Positions 42,986-53,330 of a stretch of 64,000 nt of DNA are shown piece by piece. This stretch comes from Alphaproteobacteria bacterium (GTDB lineage: Bacteria; Pseudomonadota; Alphaproteobacteria; RF32; CAG-239), in assembly GCA_015062585.1 (NCBI GenBank), contig SUUJ01000001.1:136736-200735 (forward strand), written 5' to 3'. The position numbers were made by a program, and so were the translations under genes. The notes beneath the pieces are model-generated. The model did no database searches, was not told the DNA's origin, and saw nothing but the letters and a program-made list of their open reading frames with translations. The first letter of the stretch is position 1. Every line of letters begins with the position of its first letter.

Positions 42986-44179
42986 TTAAAAATTATAATA
43001 ATCGCTATGAATATAGCGCTTGTCTTCACGCGACATTCTTGTATAGTCCATTTCTCTGAACATCGGGTCATCCAACAACAAATAACCGGTTGCAGCTTTC
43101 AAGAAAGGCTTGTTTCCGCCCAACCCCCAGGTGACATTCTTTTTATTATCCGGATCACCGAATTTTTGATTTATTTTCTTCCAAAAATCATAAATTTTTA
43201 AATTGCGGATATATACAGCCTTCGGAGAATTTCCGGTAATTGCCGCAATTCGGGACCTGTATTCAATTTTGTGAACTTTGTTTTCGGTAAAGTTACTTGT
43301 TAAATATACATCAATTTCTTCTTTTGAATCAAACTTTGCATATTTAATGTGAAAAATGTATTCATGTCCGGCTTTTTTAGCCAAAGTTTTCACACATGAC
43401 TGCATACGCTCATATCCGGTAATACCTTGAATACGACAATCTTCTTCATTGCGCCATTTTATAAAGTTTGGTATAGTGTATTCTGCATTGATTTTTTGAA
43501 AACCACGATTGGCCATTGTGCGCTCAACCTGATTCAAATTCATTTTAAGCATAACTCCTGATATATCAAATACCGAAGCATTTGATTTGCCGTCTTTGTT
43601 TTTGGCACGAGAATTTTTTACCAATTGCGTCAAATCATCATCGTCATCCGATTCTTCTTGAGTTTTTGTTGAAGCCGAACCCAAAGCCGTCAAAGGATTT
43701 ATTGATGTAAGTTTTTCGACCCATGTTCCTTCGATAAAGTTTGCTTTTTCATTTTTTTTGAGATTATCGGTTAAACTCTGGTTGGCAGAAATAACCGGCG
43801 GTTCATTTTTTACATCATCAGATTGATTAGGCTTTGTTTGGAATATAGGTTCTGGTTCTTCCGATTCTATAGGTTCAGCATCGTTGTTTGGAGCAGCAAC
43901 ATCTTCTGTTAGGGGAATATTGATACTCTCTTCAGCAACGGGTTCGTCCTGAATCGATGAGGGAGGAGGTGGCGGAGTTTCTTCCTCGATGTTCATAGGT
44001 GTAACCGGTGTGGCTGTTTCAACCTCTAATGGCGGAAAATCTTCCAATGGCGGCAATTCAGGCAGGTCGGAAATGTAAAAATCATCGGGAAACGGCGATG
44101 GTGAATCTTCACTTGCCAAGGCAAGCGGGCAAAAGCACAATACAGATGCTATCAAAACCAAATAACCGTTAAACTTCAT
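42986..44179 (-). CDS. Secreted Pro/Glu-rich protein with unknown C-terminal domain
   Basis: 397 aa; signal peptide; PPLEDFPPLEVETATP...EEETPPPPPSS; same-strand upstream of chpT. Confidence 0.7.
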   Translation of the reverse strand: MKFNGYLVLIASVLCFCPLALASEDSPSPFPDDFYISDLPELPPLEDFPPLEVETATPVTPMNIEEETPPPPPSSIQDEPVAEESINIPLTEDVAAPNNDAEPIESEEPEPIFQTKPNQSDDVKNEPPVISANQSLTDNLKKNEKANFIEGTWVEKLTSINPLTALGSASTKTQEESDDDDDLTQLVKNSRAKNKDGKSNASVFDISGVMLKMNLNQVERTMANRGFQKINAEYTIPNFIKWRNEEDCRIQGITGYERMQSCVKTLAKKAGHEYIFHIKYAKFDSKEEIDVYLTSNFTENKVHKIEYRSRIAAITGNSPKAVYIRNLKIYDFWKKINQKFGDPDNKKNVTWGLGGNKPFLKAATGYLLLDDPMFREMDYTRMSREDKRYIHSDYYNF

Positions 44180-44313
44180 AAATATTACAATTCCTCAATT
44201 AAACAATAGCGGTATTATAATTTTTTTTATTTAGCTTGGCAAATATAATACGCAACTTATTAAACGAAGTTTTTATTTACTTTTTGTATAAATATGTTTA
44301 TAAAACAGGCATT

Positions 44314-45672
44314 ATGACTGATAATAACAAAATTCATATCATCGGGGCCGGCTTGGCAGGTTCGGAAGCTGCTTGGCAATTAGCACAAAACGGGATAAAA
44401 GTAATAATCCATGAAATGCGCCCCCTAAAGACATCTCCGGCACACAAAACATCTAAGTCAGCAGAGCTTGTATGTTCCAATTCGTTGCGCAGTGATGATT
44501 ATACCAATAGTGCCATAGGCTTGCTTCATCAGGAAATGCGAATGCTCGGATCATTGATAATGGAAGCTGCCGACAAAACTAAAGTTCCTGCCGGCGGCGC
44601 TTTGGCTGTTGATAGAGAAAGTTTTTCCGAATATGTTGATTCCAAACTCAAAAATCATCCGAATATTGAGTTTGTAAATGAAGAGGTTTGCTCGCTTCCT
44701 GACAATCAACAAACTATTATTGCATCCGGACCTTTGACATCTCCCGATCTTGTTGATGCTATATTAAAAGAAATAAAAGGCGAGGGCTTAAATTTCTTTG
44801 ACGCCATTGCTCCGGTCATATACAAAGACAGTATCGATTTTTCAAAAGCCTGGTATCAATCACGCTATGACAAAGGCGATAAGTTCGATTACATCAATTG
44901 TCCCTTAACCGAAGAGCAATATTATGACTTTGTTGACGAGCTGTTAAAGGCTGAAAAAGTAGAATTTCACGATTTTGAAAAAGCTTCGTATTTTGATGGC
45001 TGTTTACCGATAGAAGTAATGGCCGAAAGGGGAAAAGACACGCTTTTGTTCGGGCCTATGAAACCGGTAGGGTTAACTAATTCAAACAACCCTGACGACA
45101 AACCTTATGCCGTAGTTCAGTTGCGCCAAGATAACAAAGAAGACACATTGCGCAACATGGTCGGTTTTCAAACTAAGATGAAATATGGCGAGCAAGAGCG
45201 AATTTTTAGAAAGATTCCGGGGCTTGAAAAAGCTTCTTTTGCCCGTTTAGGCGGAATACACAAAAATACTTTTATCAAATCGCCAATTCTTCTTGATGAT
45301 AATTTACGCCTGAAAACTATGCCAAATATCAGCTTTGCCGGACAAATCACCGGATGTGAGGGTTATGTCGAAAGTGCGGCAACCGGCTTGCTTGCGGGGT
45401 ATTTCAAAACTTGCGAGTTGCAAAACAAACAAATATATTTTCCTCCCGAAACTACGGCAATAGGCTCGGTTTATAAACATTTGCGCGATGATACCAATAT
45501 TGATGATTACCAACCGATGAATGTCAATTTCGGACTTTTCCCCTTAATATCCGGCGAAATAACGCCAAACGGAAAGTTTAGAAAAATAAAAGGGATGGAT
45601 AGAAAAATTTTATATTGCAAAAGAGCCTTAGTTGACATAAAATCATGGATTGAAAAAATAAGGACTGCCTGA
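44314..45672 (+). CDS. trmFO: Methylenetetrahydrofolate-tRNA-(uracil-5-)-methyltransferase TrmFO
   Basis: IHIIGAGLAGSEAAWQLAQNGIKVIIHEMRPLKTSPAHKTSKSAELVCSNSLRSD. Confidence 0.98.
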   Translation: MTDNNKIHIIGAGLAGSEAAWQLAQNGIKVIIHEMRPLKTSPAHKTSKSAELVCSNSLRSDDYTNSAIGLLHQEMRMLGSLIMEAADKTKVPAGGALAVDRESFSEYVDSKLKNHPNIEFVNEEVCSLPDNQQTIIASGPLTSPDLVDAILKEIKGEGLNFFDAIAPVIYKDSIDFSKAWYQSRYDKGDKFDYINCPLTEEQYYDFVDELLKAEKVEFHDFEKASYFDGCLPIEVMAERGKDTLLFGPMKPVGLTNSNNPDDKPYAVVQLRQDNKEDTLRNMVGFQTKMKYGEQERIFRKIPGLEKASFARLGGIHKNTFIKSPILLDDNLRLKTMPNISFAGQITGCEGYVESAATGLLAGYFKTCELQNKQIYFPPETTAIGSVYKHLRDDTNIDDYQPMNVNFGLFPLISGEITPNGKFRKIKGMDRKILYCKRALVDIKSWIEKIRTA

Positions 45673-45673
45673 A

Positions 45674-46519
45674 ATGAGCGATGATTTTACTTATCATAAT
45701 GAAAATTTTCCAATCGGCTTGATGGTTTCTTCAAAGTTGAAACCTATGGTCGAATTATATTATCATGCCGCCAGGTTTGCTGATGATATAGCCGATTCCA
45801 ATGTTCTTACCAAAGAGCAAAAACTAACCAGACTTGATGATATTGCCAAAGCATTTCTAAATCCGGAAACCGGAAACAACCTTACTTTGATACGCAGTTT
45901 CGGTAAAATGTTTGTAAAAGAAAGATTAGATGCGTCATTATATATGGATCTGCTCAAAGCGTTTGAAAAAGATGCTTCCGGTCTAAACATTCAAATTTGG
46001 GAAGAGCTGATTGATTATTGTCGCTATTCTGCAGCTCCGGTTGGGCGTTTTATGTTAGCCATATCCAATGAAAATCCGTCAACATATTTACCTGCAGAAC
46101 ATTTGTGTGTATTACTGCAAATAGTTGATCATTTAAGCGATATAAAAGAAGATTTAAGCAAGCTCGGACGCGTATATATACCTCAAGAAATTATGCAAAA
46201 ACACAATGTCAGAACAAGCGATTTGGGATTATCATATACCAAACCCGAAGTAAAAGAGATGCTTAAAGAAATTATAAAACGCATGGAAAAAATGCAAGAT
46301 GACACTTTGGTCCTACCCAAGTTGATTAAAAGTTTCGGTTTGAGAGTAGAGGTCTATATTATTCTTTCTTTAACTAATTCTATGATAAAAAAATATAAAA
46401 AGACCGATATTTTACAAAAAGCACCAAAGCTATCGATGATTGATTGGTCCGTAGCAATTATAAAAGGTTTGTTTAAGGCTGTTTTTTGTAAAAAAATACA
46501 TCAAGGACGCGCTCTATGA
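45674..46519 (+). CDS. hpnC: Squalene synthase HpnC-like
   Basis: Trans-isoprenyl diphosphate synthase-like (YYHAARFADDIADS, LLQIVDHLSDIKEDLSKLGRVYIPQEIM); first of three adjacent hpn-type genes. Confidence 0.88.
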   Translation: MSDDFTYHNENFPIGLMVSSKLKPMVELYYHAARFADDIADSNVLTKEQKLTRLDDIAKAFLNPETGNNLTLIRSFGKMFVKERLDASLYMDLLKAFEKDASGLNIQIWEELIDYCRYSAAPVGRFMLAISNENPSTYLPAEHLCVLLQIVDHLSDIKEDLSKLGRVYIPQEIMQKHNVRTSDLGLSYTKPEVKEMLKEIIKRMEKMQDDTLVLPKLIKSFGLRVEVYIILSLTNSMIKKYKKTDILQKAPKLSMIDWSVAIIKGLFKAVFCKKIHQGRAL

Positions 46520-47352
46520 ACAAAATCATAAAAAAGATTGTTAAAAAGTCAGGCTCATCATTCTTTTGGGGAATGCATATGCTTCCCACCAAAGAACGCC
46601 GAGCAATCTATACTTTATATGCTTTTTGTCGCCATATAGATGATATTGTTGACGGTAACGAAGCTATGTCACACAAAATAGAGCTTATCAATGCTTGGAA
46701 AAAAGAAATTGATAACATCTATGATAAAAAAGTTCCGGCATCCTGTATCGGTCGCAATATTTATAAAAATTGTATGCGCTTCAATATTCCGAAATCAGAT
46801 TTAACTTCATTATTAAGCAGTATATCTATGGATTTGCCAAACCCTGTACAAGCTCCGAGTATGGATGATTTTTATAAATATTGTCAGGGTGTGGCTTGCG
46901 CACCGGGAAGTATGTCGTTGCGAGTATTGGGTTGCAAAGATGAGCAACTTATCAAAGATCTTTCGACTTCACTTGGGGTTGCCATGCAGGTTACTAATAT
47001 CTTGCGCGATGTCAGAGAAGACGCCATGGTTGACAGACTGTATATTCCTAAAGAATTTTTGCTCAAAGCCGGTATTGAAAGTGTTGATCCCAAAGAAGTA
47101 ATAATCGACAAGAACTTATCTGTTGCCAGAGAAGAATTGGCAAAATTGGCATTCAAGCAATATGAAAAGTCTTTTGATTTGATATCAAAGCTCGATAAAA
47201 AAATATCACGCAGCATAAAAGCATTAGCATATGTATATAAGCGCTATTTTGATATTATGCAAAATAGAGGATGGGAAGTAATATCTCCTAAGCCGTCAAT
47301 CAGTCATTTTCTTAAGTTGTTATTGGTCTTAAAGGCTTATACAGGGAGATAA
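46516..47352 (+). CDS. hpnD: Presqualene diphosphate synthase HpnD
   Basis: SSFFWGMHMLPTKERRAIYTLYAFCRHIDDIVD; VTNILRDVREDAMVDRLYIP. Confidence 0.93.
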   Translation: MNKIIKKIVKKSGSSFFWGMHMLPTKERRAIYTLYAFCRHIDDIVDGNEAMSHKIELINAWKKEIDNIYDKKVPASCIGRNIYKNCMRFNIPKSDLTSLLSSISMDLPNPVQAPSMDDFYKYCQGVACAPGSMSLRVLGCKDEQLIKDLSTSLGVAMQVTNILRDVREDAMVDRLYIPKEFLLKAGIESVDPKEVIIDKNLSVAREELAKLAFKQYEKSFDLISKLDKKISRSIKALAYVYKRYFDIMQNRGWEVISPKPSISHFLKLLLVLKAYTGR

Positions 47353-47355
47353 TAT

Positions 47356-48429
47356 TTGAAAAAGTCAGCAGTAACATATCATATTATCGGTGGCGGCGTG
47401 TCAGGCCTTGCTTGTGCATGGTTTTTAAAAGATAAAAATGCTGATGTTATTGTTTATGAGGCCAAATCAAAACTTGGCGGACGAGCATATTCATATGATG
47501 ATGAAAAAACAGGAAAAAGACTTGATAATGCGGTTCATGTTATTATCGGTGCCAACAAATTTATGTCATCATTTGTAAACAAAGACGAATGGGAATATAC
47601 CAAATATTTTGTAGATACCGAATACTATACGCTTGATACATCACTTGTTAAAAATAAAGATATTTTATATAAAGCATTTTGCAATATGTCGCCTGACAAT
47701 ATTGATAGAAAAATCAAAAGAACAATAGCAAAATTATTATTCCCATATACCAAATCACAAAGAAAAATTTGGTTTTCAAAACAAGATATTTCACAACGCA
47801 TTATAAATGTTTTGGCGTGCAAGGCGGACGCAATAAAATTAAATTCAAAGCTAAAAAAAATAAAGAGTAAAGATAATAAAGCTATCTCTTTAGAATTTGA
47901 TGATTATGAGGTTGACTTAGGTCATAATGATAAAGTAATACTGGCTTTAGATAATAATTCTTGTACAGAATTTGTATCGGTAAACCCACTTCAGCATTCA
48001 CCGATAGTAAATATAACTTATTTCACTTCGCAAACGATATTTTTACCCAAAGGTGCCTCATTTGTTGCTCAAAAGACCGGCTTGGCAGATTTTGTATTTG
48101 TCAACGACGGAATGATAACTGCGGTAATATCCGATTATCAGGCAGATGGCAAAAATTTGAACGATTTAGCTATTAAAATATGGAAAGAAATAGATGCAAT
48201 AAGAGGTGTTGATTCTGCATTTATGCCGGAATATAAAATTTCTTATCATCCGAAAGCAACCATAAGACAAGATACTATAAGCAATTTGTTACGTCCTAAA
48301 AACGCTAAGACAGAATATTCAAATGTGTTTATTGCCGGCGATTGGACTATGCAAAATTATCCATGTTGTATGGAAGTCGCTGTAAAATCAGCTCAAAGAG
48401 CCGTAAAGACAGCTCTAAAATCAAAATAA
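47356..48429 (+). CDS. hpnE: Hydroxysqualene dehydroxylase HpnE-like FAD amine oxidase
   Basis: YHIIGGGVSGLACAWFLKDKNADVIVYEAKSKLGGRAYSY; TTG start with GGAG; VFIAGDWTMQNYPCCMEVAVKSAQRA. Confidence 0.88.
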   Translation: MKKSAVTYHIIGGGVSGLACAWFLKDKNADVIVYEAKSKLGGRAYSYDDEKTGKRLDNAVHVIIGANKFMSSFVNKDEWEYTKYFVDTEYYTLDTSLVKNKDILYKAFCNMSPDNIDRKIKRTIAKLLFPYTKSQRKIWFSKQDISQRIINVLACKADAIKLNSKLKKIKSKDNKAISLEFDDYEVDLGHNDKVILALDNNSCTEFVSVNPLQHSPIVNITYFTSQTIFLPKGASFVAQKTGLADFVFVNDGMITAVISDYQADGKNLNDLAIKIWKEIDAIRGVDSAFMPEYKISYHPKATIRQDTISNLLRPKNAKTEYSNVFIAGDWTMQNYPCCMEVAVKSAQRAVKTALKSK

Positions 48430-48446
48430 CACAAACAGGTGTAAAA

Positions 48447-49706
48447 ATGAATTTACAAAACACAACTCTACCAAACGGACTACGAATTGTTACTCAAGAA
48501 CGCCCACAGTTAGAAACTGTTTTGCTCGGTATATGGATAAAAACCGGCTCGGCTTATGAAAACAAGTCAAACAACGGCATATCTCATTTTTTGGAACATA
48601 TGTCATTTAAGGGTACAACAACCAGAACATCTTTGCAAATTTCTGAAGAAATAGAAGATGTCGGAGGACATTCAAATGCCTACACTTCGCGCGAATTTAC
48701 GGCATATTATGCAAAAGTGATGAAAGAAGATGCCGAATTGGCAATTGATGTCTTGACAGACTCTATCAAAAACTCAATCTTCCCCGAAGAAGAACTGGTC
48801 AAAGAGCGCGAGGTTGTAATTCAAGAAATTAAACAATCTTTTGATGATCCCGGTGATATTGTTTTTGATTATTTTCAAGAGACTGCTTTTCCCAATCAGG
48901 CTTTAGGACGCCCGATTTTAGGACCTGAAGCAATTGTCAAAGCGTTTACCAGAGAAAGCTTGCAACAGTATATTACATCAAATTATGCAGCCGAAAATAT
49001 GATTGTTTGTGCCGTCGGTAATATAAAGCACGAAAAATTTGTTGAAATGGTAAAGTCGAGAATGTCTGATTTTAGAGCCAAAACAAATTTTGTGACCGAA
49101 GAACAAAAATATGTCGGCGGATTTTTTAAGGAAGTACGCCCGATTGAACAAAACCATGTTATATTGGGATTCCAAGGCTATCCTCACAAGAGTGATAAAT
49201 ATTATGATATATCAATTTTATCTTCTGTTTTGGGCGGGGGAATGTCTTCTCGCCTGTTTCAAGAAATAAGAGAAAAAAGAGGTTTGGTCTATTCGGTATA
49301 TAGTTATTCATCTTCACATTCCGATGCTGGTATCTTTGCTATCTATGCCGGTACCGGCAAAAAAGAATTGCCGGTTTTGATGCCTGTTGTTATAGATGAA
49401 ATCAAGAAAATATCTAACGAACTGATAACCGATAAAGAACTTGAAAGAGCAAAAGTTCAGCTTAAAGCCAGTATCAAGATGGGGTTGGAAAGCCCGTCCG
49501 CAACAGCCGAAGTTATAGTTCGTAAAAATATGATATACGGCAAAAATCCCAATATCAAAGAGATGATAGAAAAAATAGACGCTGTTACCAAAGAAAGTAT
49601 CAGAGATGTGGCTATGGAAATATTTACTTCAAAGCCTACATATACATTATTGGGAGCAATAAAAAAACATATGGAATATGACGAGCTTCAAAAAGCTTTG
49701 GCATAA
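48447..49706 (+). CDS. M16-family processing peptidase
   Basis: HFLEHMSFKGT (HXXEH) and NGLRIVTQERPQLETVLLGIWIKTGSAYE. Confidence 0.96.
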   Translation: MNLQNTTLPNGLRIVTQERPQLETVLLGIWIKTGSAYENKSNNGISHFLEHMSFKGTTTRTSLQISEEIEDVGGHSNAYTSREFTAYYAKVMKEDAELAIDVLTDSIKNSIFPEEELVKEREVVIQEIKQSFDDPGDIVFDYFQETAFPNQALGRPILGPEAIVKAFTRESLQQYITSNYAAENMIVCAVGNIKHEKFVEMVKSRMSDFRAKTNFVTEEQKYVGGFFKEVRPIEQNHVILGFQGYPHKSDKYYDISILSSVLGGGMSSRLFQEIREKRGLVYSVYSYSSSHSDAGIFAIYAGTGKKELPVLMPVVIDEIKKISNELITDKELERAKVQLKASIKMGLESPSATAEVIVRKNMIYGKNPNIKEMIEKIDAVTKESIRDVAMEIFTSKPTYTLLGAIKKHMEYDELQKALA

Positions 49707-49731
49707 ATAAATTATTAAAGATTATCAGGTT

Positions 49732-49766
49732 AAAATAGCGGCATATTAAAATGCCGTTATTTTTTA
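49732..49766 (+). terminator. Rho-independent terminator after the M16 peptidase
   Basis: AATAGCGGCAT-ATTAAA-ATGCCGTTATTTTTT. Confidence 0.85.
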
Positions 49767-49779
49767 TCGGAGATTTATA

Positions 49780-50847
49780 ATGTCACGAGCAGAAGATATT
49801 TTTCAAAAATTGGTATATTTTGGCGAAGATGCCATAGATGAATTTATAATTAACCGCCAAAGCGAAGAGTTATTTATCGACTTTAAGCAAGCCGCGTCAG
49901 ATGGCAAAAACTTTAACACTCTTCACAAAGATGACCGCAAAAACTTGTCAAAAGCTATATCCGGCTTCGGTAATTCGGAAGGTGGTGTGGTTATATGGGG
50001 TATCGAATGTTCGCGTGATATAGATGTCGGAGATGTGGCCAAAGCAAAAGTTAAGGTGCGCAATGTTCATCGATTTTTGAGCTGGCTGGAAAATGCCATT
50101 TCCGGATGTACTATTCCCAGTCATAACAAAGTACGCAATCATATCATCAGTGCCGATGAAAACGGTGATGGTTATATCGCAACCTATATTCCCAAAAGTG
50201 ATGTGGCACCGCTTATGACAGCAGGAAATTCAACCATATATGTTCGTTCCGGTTCCAACAATGTTCCGGCTCCTTATGCTGTAATTGCCGGTATGTTCGG
50301 TCGCCATCCGCAACCTAATTTGGAATTGAAAATTGCCAACAAAAATATTGAAGCATTGTTAAATCAAGACGAGGATATGCTATATCCCAACAGCATAGAT
50401 AACCCGCCTGAGCAATATGTAAAAGTATCCTTTGAAATACAGGGATTAAATCATTCAAATGTTATTGCTCGTGAGATGTTTATGTCGGCTGAAGTATTGT
50501 CTGACGGAAGTGAATATAACAAAGTTCGTTTTTCTAATTATAATCAAATGGAGGTAATTTCCGGTATTGAGGGGCAACTAAACATTATTACTCGACCTGA
50601 GTTACGCTTGCCGCCAAGAGGTGCTATAAAGTTCTGCAATGTAGAAATAGTACTTTCGCCGTTTGTTGACGATGATTTCAGACTGGAAGGGGTTATCGGT
50701 GCTAATAATGCTATGCCAAAAGATTTCAGAATCTTTATTCCAAAAAACAAGTTGCGCTCATTTGTAGCCAAAGTAATCCGCGGGGAAGAAGATTATAATA
50801 TGATTATGAACGAGTTCTTCAATGATTATTTCAGAGGAGAATTTTAA
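49780..50847 (+). CDS. AlbA_2/Schlafen-type putative DNA-binding (ATP-binding) domain protein
   Basis: [16 protein letters not shown]...[21 protein letters not shown]. Confidence 0.8.
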   Translation: MSRAEDIFQKLVYFGEDAIDEFIINRQSEELFIDFKQAASDGKNFNTLHKDDRKNLSKAISGFGNSEGGVVIWGIECSRDIDVGDVAKAKVKVRNVHRFLSWLENAISGCTIPSHNKVRNHIISADENGDGYIATYIPKSDVAPLMTAGNSTIYVRSGSNNVPAPYAVIAGMFGRHPQPNLELKIANKNIEALLNQDEDMLYPNSIDNPPEQYVKVSFEIQGLNHSNVIAREMFMSAEVLSDGSEYNKVRFSNYNQMEVISGIEGQLNIITRPELRLPPRGAIKFCNVEIVLSPFVDDDFRLEGVIGANNAMPKDFRIFIPKNKLRSFVAKVIRGEEDYNMIMNEFFNDYFRGEF

Positions 50848-51293
50848 TGCCTGATGTCGAGATTTATACCGATGGCGCGTGTTCAGGTAATCCCGGAGCA
50901 GGAGGGTGGGGTGCAATATTAAGATACGGCACGGTAGAAAAAGAATTATCCGGTGGCGAATCGGAAACCACCAACAATCGAATGGAGCTAACCGCAGTTA
51001 TCGAGGCTCTGAAAGCTCTGAAAAAGCCTTGTAACATAGTGTTATATACCGATTCTCGTTATGTTATGGATGGTGTAAATGAATGGATGCCCAACTGGAA
51101 AGTAAACGGCTGGCGCACTTCCAACAAAAAGACGCCGGTAAAAAATATCGATTTATGGCAAACACTCGAGTCGCTCCTTGAAAAGCACAAGATTAAATGG
51201 GTTTGGGTAAAAGGACACAACGGACATCCCGAAAATGAACGCGTCGACAAACTGGCGCGTGAGCAAGCAAAATCAAGAATTATCGAAAATTAA
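50847..51293 (+). CDS. rnhA: Ribonuclease HI
   Basis: [64 protein letters not shown]. Confidence 0.98.
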   Translation: MPDVEIYTDGACSGNPGAGGWGAILRYGTVEKELSGGESETTNNRMELTAVIEALKALKKPCNIVLYTDSRYVMDGVNEWMPNWKVNGWRTSNKKTPVKNIDLWQTLESLLEKHKIKWVWVKGHNGHPENERVDKLAREQAKSRIIEN

Positions 51294-51365
51294 CAAAAAA
51301 ACACTTGATTTAGACAAAAAAGCGTGTTAGTGTTAACTTGTCGTTAACAATTAAACGGTGCTTAA

Positions 51366-52040
51366 ATGCCAATAACCAAGCAAACTTCAGCCTTTTATGA
51401 AGTTAACAGTAATAAAGAAGATAATTTTTCATCTTTTGTTTTTGACACAAAAGAAGAGTACATTTCCCACCTCATCAAAACCAAAGAAATAAAAAAAGAC
51501 CCGTCACGTTACAATGACGGGCTTATTCATTTAATTGGTACCCTAAAAATTGACAATCGAGTGAAGAAAGGCCTCAATTGGAATGATGTTGTATCTACTA
51601 CTGCCATTGTAGAAAAGGGAATGATTAGCAGATATCAATACTTGCCCAGAACATTCAAAGGAATAAAGACCTCCTTAAATATACCGTCTTTAGCCCTTTA
51701 TATGTTTCACAACAATTTTGACGCGATTTGTTGTAATGACGAATATTCAGTTGACTTGCTTAGAATACCTGCCCACGCAAGTCACCTCGATTTCTCCAGC
51801 GTCAGTAGCAAACTGACGCTTTTTTATGGCAATCGTATTGCTTTGTCAAAGTTGCCCAAAGCCAATAATATATTGGGTTTGAGTCCAAAACATTTGGAAA
51901 TTGATTGCCCTGATGCATACCATATCGCCAAAAGTAAAGGTTGTGGAGCCGATGTATTAGAAGTGCTTCGTCCGCAAAATCCGATATTTGCTTATTTTGG
52001 TCGTCTGATAGGAGCAAACAAAAAACGCAATCCTTTCTAA
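51366..52040 (+). CDS. Uncharacterised protein containing two internal terminator-like hairpins
   Basis: 224-aa open frame; weak SD context; followed by AAACGCAATC...GATTGCGTTT terminator. Confidence 0.55.
   Translation: MPITKQTSAFYEVNSNKEDNFSSFVFDTKEEYISHLIKTKEIKKDPSRYNDGLIHLIGTLKIDNRVKKGLNWNDVVSTTAIVEKGMISRYQYLPRTFKGIKTSLNIPSLALYMFHNNFDAICCNDEYSVDLLRIPAHASHLDFSSVSSKLTLFYGNRIALSKLPKANNILGLSPKHLEIDCPDAYHIAKSKGCGADVLEVLRPQNPIFAYFGRLIGANKKRNPF
51799..51825 (+). terminator. Intragenic terminator-like hairpin
   Basis: GCGTCAG-TAGCAAA-CTGACGC-TTTTTT. Confidence 0.6.
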
Positions 52041-52055
52041 CAGATTGCGTTTTGA
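52022..52055. terminator. Terminator between convergent genes
   Basis: AAAACGCAATC-CTTTCTAACA-GATTGCGTTTT. Confidence 0.75.
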
Positions 52056-52068
52056 GTTAATTCCAAGC

Positions 52069-53232
52069 TTATTTGTAAGAGCTATTATATATAGCTACGC
52101 AATCCTCTACACTCAATTTTACGGGATCAAAATTAAACAATGCACCCATTGATGATTTTGCATTATTGGCCATTGTTTCAAATTCGTCTTTTGAAATATT
52201 ATAATCAGACATTCTTAAATTATCGACTTCGCAAGCTTTTTGTAAATTATCCAAAGCTGTTATAAAGTCATTAGGAGAGGTTGCATTACTCATACCTAAA
52301 AATTTTGCCATATCAACAAATCTTTGCGGACAAGCTCCGGCACTTATCATGTGTGAGTAATAAGCTTTTGATATCATAATAAGGCCGGCACCATGGGGCA
52401 ATTCCTGATGATAAGCTGATAAAGCGTGTTCCAAAGAGTGCTCACTGCTGCAAGTTCCCACACACATTACAAAACCCGACATTGAATTGGCAAAAGCCAT
52501 TCCTTCGCGTGCTTCAATATCTTCGGGATTGTTATAGGCGCGTTGCAAATATTTGCCCACATTTTCAATAGCCGCGCGAGCAAACATATCGCTCATTAAG
52601 TTTGTTGAATTGGCAATATAGGCTTCGGTACTGTGAAACAATGCGTCAAAACCTTGGTAAGCAGTTTGTTTTTGCGGAACCGAAATCATCAATTCGGGGT
52701 CGACTATTGAAAGAGCCGGAAAATCGCCGAAATAAGCGGTTTTTTCGTTTGTCTCGGGATTGGTAATAACCGCACCGGTATCAATTTCCGAGCCGGTTCC
52801 GGCAGTTGTAGAAATACAAACCAAGGGCAGAGGTTTATTTTTTTGTACTTTGGCTTTACCTGTTCCCCAGAGAATATAATCCCACAAATCGCCTTCATTA
52901 ACCGCCATACCGGCAATTGCTTTTGACGCATCCATAACACTTCCGCCACCCAAAGCAACCACAAAATCGCAATTATTTTCTTTTGCTGCTTTTGCTCCGA
53001 GCATAACTGAATCTTTCAAAGGATTTGGCTCGATTTTATCAAAAATAAAACTTTCTACACCGGCCATTTCCAACTGTTTTAATGTCCTATCCAAATATCC
53101 GTTGCTTCGAGCAGACTTTCCGTTCGAAATAACCACCAAAGCTTTTTTTCCGAAATTCAAATGTTTGTGCAGATTGTTTAATTCACCGCGTCCGAAAAAC
53201 AGATTTATCGGTACATTAAAATGAAAATTCAT
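52069..53232 (-). CDS. Iron-containing alcohol dehydrogenase
   Basis: NFGKKALVVISNGKSARSNGYL; VVALGGGSVMDASKAIAG; TTAGTGSEIDTGAVIT; HSLEHALSAYHQELPHGAGL. Confidence 0.96.
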   Translation of the reverse strand: MNFHFNVPINLFFGRGELNNLHKHLNFGKKALVVISNGKSARSNGYLDRTLKQLEMAGVESFIFDKIEPNPLKDSVMLGAKAAKENNCDFVVALGGGSVMDASKAIAGMAVNEGDLWDYILWGTGKAKVQKNKPLPLVCISTTAGTGSEIDTGAVITNPETNEKTAYFGDFPALSIVDPELMISVPQKQTAYQGFDALFHSTEAYIANSTNLMSDMFARAAIENVGKYLQRAYNNPEDIEAREGMAFANSMSGFVMCVGTCSSEHSLEHALSAYHQELPHGAGLIMISKAYYSHMISAGACPQRFVDMAKFLGMSNATSPNDFITALDNLQKACEVDNLRMSDYNISKDEFETMANNAKSSMGALFNFDPVKLSVEDCVAIYNSSYK

Positions 53233-53330
53233 GTTTTAATTTCCTTATTTTTACAAGTTGATAATATTGCTATTGCAAGTATAATAAAAGAATTATAGTA
53301 TTAGTAAAGAATTTTTCAAAGGGGTATAAC

